Source of the DNA: Ursus arctos
Lineage: Eukaryota; Chordata; Mammalia; Carnivora; Ursidae
Length of the DNA: 64,000 nt
Direction of reading: 5' to 3'
NCBI RefSeq assembly: GCF_023065955.2
Contig: NW_026622997.1
Location: 10,030,001 to 10,094,000 of the forward strand
This document shows positions 60,581 through 64,000 of this stretch, piece after piece (within the stretch, counting starts at the first letter, position 1; each line of letters starts with the position of its first letter). The position numbers and the translations under genes are program-made. The notes beneath the pieces are model-generated. The model was not told the DNA's origin, searched no databases, and saw only the letters and a program-made list of their open reading frames with translations.

Positions 60581-60894
60581 AATAGTGTATTTCTCCAGAC
60601 TTCTCAGTTTCCTCATCAGTGAAATAAATGGGATTGCATTAAAAGATTTATTTCTAAGATTTCTTATGCCTTTATCTTTTTCTTTGATTTTAGATATGCA
60701 TTTTGATGGGTGTAAGTGTTCATTTGCCTTAGGAACGTTATCAAAAGGAATAATAGGCCATGTTTCAAAACACTTATTTTCTTCATATTTTGATTTACTT
60801 CAGAATTCCCTTAAATAGAGTATATACTGATACAGTGTTTTTCATCCATTTTTCTTATTGAGAGACTGAGGCCAGTAGAAAAAACCTACAATCA
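60581..60894. other. Unassigned; second MIR-core-like scrap
   Basis: 'TCTCAGTTTCCTCATCAGTG' followed by AAATAAATGGGATTG at 60602-60636 resembles a MIR core. The 103-codon plus-strand frame 60507-60818 spans MIR and this scrap and is not a gene. Confidence 0.4.
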
Positions 60895-62674
60895 CCAAAT
60901 ATTAGGGCTGAAAGGGACCTGAGGGAACATCTCATCCATCCTCTGCAGAAAGTCTGTGATGTTCTCAACCCAAGATTTCTGGTCATGTATTATATACATC
61001 AAGATAAACTCCTTTAAGAGCTGTAACCCTTAGTGTCCGCCACATCAAAGCCAGTGATTTCCTAAGTGGTATTTCTCATCCTGCAATGCATTGAAAAATA
61101 ATATTTTCAAGTTCTGAAAGAGTGTACATCTGCTTCCAAAGTTAGATTAATATTTCAGAGCATGCCAATTAGATCTTTTTTTTCCTCTGGCTGGTAATAG
61201 GAAAAAAAAATTTTTTTTTAGCTATATAATGAACGGAGAATTTGTGTGACGATGAAGTGATGTTGTATCTTATTATAATAACTGAATTCCTTTCATATTC
61301 TCATCAAGCATTTCATATTTAAATAGAGAACTATTTAAGGATAATCCATAATATTATAGAAAGAAACTCATTTTCTAAAATATAGTTTGACCAGAAATCT
61401 TGACGTCTGTGTCAGAGGGGGCCATTTCATTCATTCATGAAATGATGTTACTTTGAGCACTAATGTTTGATCTTTGATCTTTTTCCTATGTCTACATAAT
61501 AGATTATAGATTCCCTGCATAATCTGTAAGCCATTTCATTTCCTAACAATTAGCAAATTATTCACACTTTACAGAAGAGTGGTATACCTGAGATGCCACA
61601 GTCCGTTCCTGTTCTTACACAAGCGGATTGGAGAGTGATCAATTGTGAGAGAAGAATGAAAAGATGATTTCATTTGTCTTTGGAGGGTAATCTGTGGGAG
61701 ACAAACTTGTGTAGTCCATCCCTGGTTCAGAATGATGAAAGCGAAGGATTTCTGTATCTTCCAGTTATTGTATGATAGGAAAAATTTGAAAATAATGTCT
61801 TCCTGACAATCTCACTTTGCTGCGTTCTGGTCATTTCAAGTTGATGGGACTCATGTCCTTGAAAAGGGCCAGAGAGCCGTGTGAATCCCTCACACAAGTG
61901 TCTCAACAGAAACCCATCTTTAGCCATTGCTCCTTCCACTCTGACCATTTCTGGGGGGCACTCGGGGGCAGCCCCACGGTCAGCTGCCCACCCAGCAGCT
62001 GTCTGGCTTTCCTACCTGGGCCATCCCCACCCGCTGGCCCACTGAAGCTCCTTCCTGTGCAGAGATGTGCTCCGTCAGAGCCCACTCTGTCCGCACCAGC
62101 TCCTCCTTCTCATCTCTCTGATCCTCACGCACACTTCAGACTCCTCCTCTGCCCTGCGTCCCTCCTGGCCATCAGCTGAAGAGACTCAGGGGCGGGGGTG
62201 ATGAGCAGCTAATGCTGCCGCTGGATACTTTCTTGTCCTTCTCCCTAGACAGCTGCTCAGGGCCAAGAAAACCCCTTTTCCCCGCTCCAGCATGTCAGAA
62301 TCCAGCAGCTCACTGTTAATTGCCTCCGTAGCAACTCACAGACCATCTGCCGGCTTGGAGTTTGGGCATGTGGAGTGTTATGGACACTGGCCCTGGTGTT
62401 CCTTACTGGACTGGGTTTCTGTCAGTGACACTGACTCAAGGGTAAACTGACGATGTCCCATTAAGAATTAAAGGTGATGGAAAGATATGTGGTCTTTGCT
62501 TCTGAAAAGATGAGGCTTAGGTTTGGAGGTGGAAATACTTAAGATAAACAGAGCTTTCATAATTTTGGTTTTTCTTTAAAGGCCCTAGATTCTATGATTA
62601 ACAGCTTTTTTTTGAGTCCGGTCTCCTTAAAATTCGATTCTACCCGGTGTTCTTCACTATAACCTCGGGGTTAA
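60895..62674. other. No gene recognised
   Basis: 60905-60960 ('GGGCTGAAAGGGACCTGAGG' and on) recalls an ancient mammalian repeat (ctggaagggaccttagagat) but cannot be named. 61817-62179 is a 120-codon plus-strand frame (Pro/Ser-rich, no domain) overlapped by a minus-strand frame 61903-62085. A weaker CTCF-like core lies at 61958-61971. Confidence 0.35.
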
Positions 62675-62945
62675 TTTTGGGAGTTTAGGATTCAGATGGC
62701 CTGGATTTGAAATCTGGTTTTGTTACTTGTCAGTTGTGTGACCTCACACAAGGTACCTATACTCTGTATCTCATTCTCCTCCACTCAGAAATGGGAATAA
62801 TTTGCTAATGACCCTGAGGAGTTCGAAATACTAATGAATGTTACAGGGAGAGCACTTAGAACAGTTGCTGCCACCGAAAAACAGTTCAATGAATATTAGA
62901 TTTTAGTATATTATTATTTACTATTATTATTACCGTCACCTTTCC
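62675..62945 (+). mobile_element. MIR, near full length
   Basis: 'GGCCTGGATTTGAAATCTGG', 'CTTGTCAGTTGTGTGACCTC', 'CAGAAATGGGAATAATTTGC' and 'GAGCACTTAGAACAGTTGCT', ending in a TATTATTATTTACTATTATTA tract: full MIR order. Confidence 0.8.
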
Positions 62946-64000
62946 AGAAGGAGTGAACTTTGAGTAAAGAAGCAGGGTTTCTTCAGAATGCTGTCCAGTT
63001 TCAGCTCTCAACTGAACTTGTAGTTGTTTAAATGTTGTTTAAGAGTCATTTACATAATGGAGAAAAGGATGAAACTGTTTTCCTTTCTCATCTGTATAAT
63101 TTTTAGTTTATTATGATACTATTAAGTAAATCTAGGCTCAAGAGTAGATTTGTTCTGTACAGCATTATGGAGTATGGCTCTGGGTTTGTTCAAACTAACC
63201 TCAGAAACAAAGTTGGAAGTTAACTAGTGCTGTGAATGTTAGAAATTCCAAGAAAAGCGAAGCTTTCTTTTTCATCTGACTTATCTTGAAGACAGAGCAG
63301 TTAATTAGGAGCCTATTGATACCCTGCTCTTCCCCCTTCTAGTCCTGGAAGAATGTGAGCAAAAAGTAAGATATCCCTTTTTTTATCCTTTTACTATTCA
63401 CTCACGATGCAAAGTTGAGCACTGTGAGTTTTTCCGGACCTTTCTCACTCTGCTGTAGGTAAGCTTAGGTGCCTTTGAGTCATCTTGGTGTAAGGCTATT
63501 CCATTTATAACAGCCAGCCTATTGTTACCTGTTTTTCTTCCTCCTCCCTTGCCCCTTTCTTCCTGCTCTTTCTGCTCAGTAAATGCCTTCTAAGCCGGAG
63601 TGTAAGAATACTTGTTAACGGTAAGTGAACCCCAGTGACAGGATTTTCAGACCCTGAGAGAATGATCTAGAAGCAGCAGTAGAGGGCGCTCTGCCCCTCA
63701 TTTCATTATAATGGAGCCTGCACCAAATATCTTTCATTTGAGGAGCTAAAAATGAATTGCACATATTAATTAAGTCTTGCGGAGACCCTGTTCAGTGATC
63801 CAGTGCTAAGTGCCTAAAATAAGTAGATCTTATTTTAATCTTGGGGAGACTGGGTATAAGAGGGAATTTCTTTAGATTCCAGAGGAGGAGTCAGAATTTC
63901 ACTAATGATCCAGGAATCTTTCTCTTGCTTTTCCCTACTGTGGCCAGTATCTCAAATGTTCCTTCATTTAGGAAAAGCCAAAGGGAAAACCCAGGAGTTT
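62946..64000. other. No gene recognised; contains a CTCF-like motif
   Basis: About 1 kb with no recognisable transposon. A pyrimidine-rich run ending TTTCTGCTCAG at 63580 could act as a splice acceptor, but the following frame is short and unrecognised. Confidence 0.4.
63676..63689 (+). promoter_or_regulatory. CTCF-type binding motif
   Basis: GCAGTAGAGGGCGC fits the CTCF core CCASYAGRKGGCRS at 13 of 14 positions (only the first base differs). It sits in repeat-free DNA and is the best match seen by eye in the window. Binding is predicted, not shown. If it binds, its plus-strand orientation would matter for loop direction. Confidence 0.55.

Noticed and set aside
63541..63700. Splice acceptor TTTCTGCTCAG followed by an exon
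   Set aside because: The frame after the AG is short and unrecognised, and such pyrimidine-AG strings are common.

Overview
This window is nuclear DNA from a carnivoran mammal. It carries seventeen tRNA-derived SINEs of the carnivore CAN/SINEC type: a head reading like GGGGCGCCTGGGTGGC, a B-box-like GGGATCGAGCC, and a tail of AAATAAATAAAATCTTT plus oligo(A). Several have the GACAGCCAGCGAGAGAGGG / GGAAGAAGCAGGCTC body that I associate from memory with bears and pinnipeds rather than dog, so a bear-like or seal-like caniform is the best guess. The base composition is AT-rich with scattered CpGs. I recognise no tRNA or rRNA gene, no CRISPR array and no coding exon, so this looks like a large intron or intergenic stretch.

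Layout. 1-6.7 kb: one truncated SINE, old L1 pieces, MIR scraps and a possible old LTR. 6.7-10.2 kb: a long, degraded antisense L1/HAL1-type block, followed by a Tigger-like DNA transposon (10.2-10.7). 11-24 kb: eight SINEs, most with clear target-site duplications, MIRs, L1 3' ends in both orientations and long unassigned stretches. 25-33 kb: L2, a MER5-like element and four antisense L1 blocks with three SINEs between or inside them. 33-50 kb: mostly old L2/MIR material, including an L2 copy with a recognisable reverse-transcriptase remnant that was split by an L1, plus a moderately CpG-rich, GC-rich zone at 47.1-48.3 kb. 50-54 kb: antisense L1 carrying three nested insertions. 55-64 kb: a second Tigger-like element, a hexanucleotide satellite, SINE, L2/L1/MER5 pieces, a possible degraded coding fragment at 59.4-59.85 kb and a strong CTCF-type motif at 63.68 kb.

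How it fits together. Nothing resembles an operon or multi-gene system; the content is layers of transposon insertion. Most L1 and SINE copies lie on the minus strand, while the oldest MIRs do not show that bias. If the window is intronic, that pattern would suit a host gene on the plus strand, but this is inference. I found no previously undescribed biological system. The items most worth checking are the minus-strand open frames at 59.4-59.85 kb, the CTCF-like motif, the CpG-rich block, the nested insertions and the perfect hairpins.
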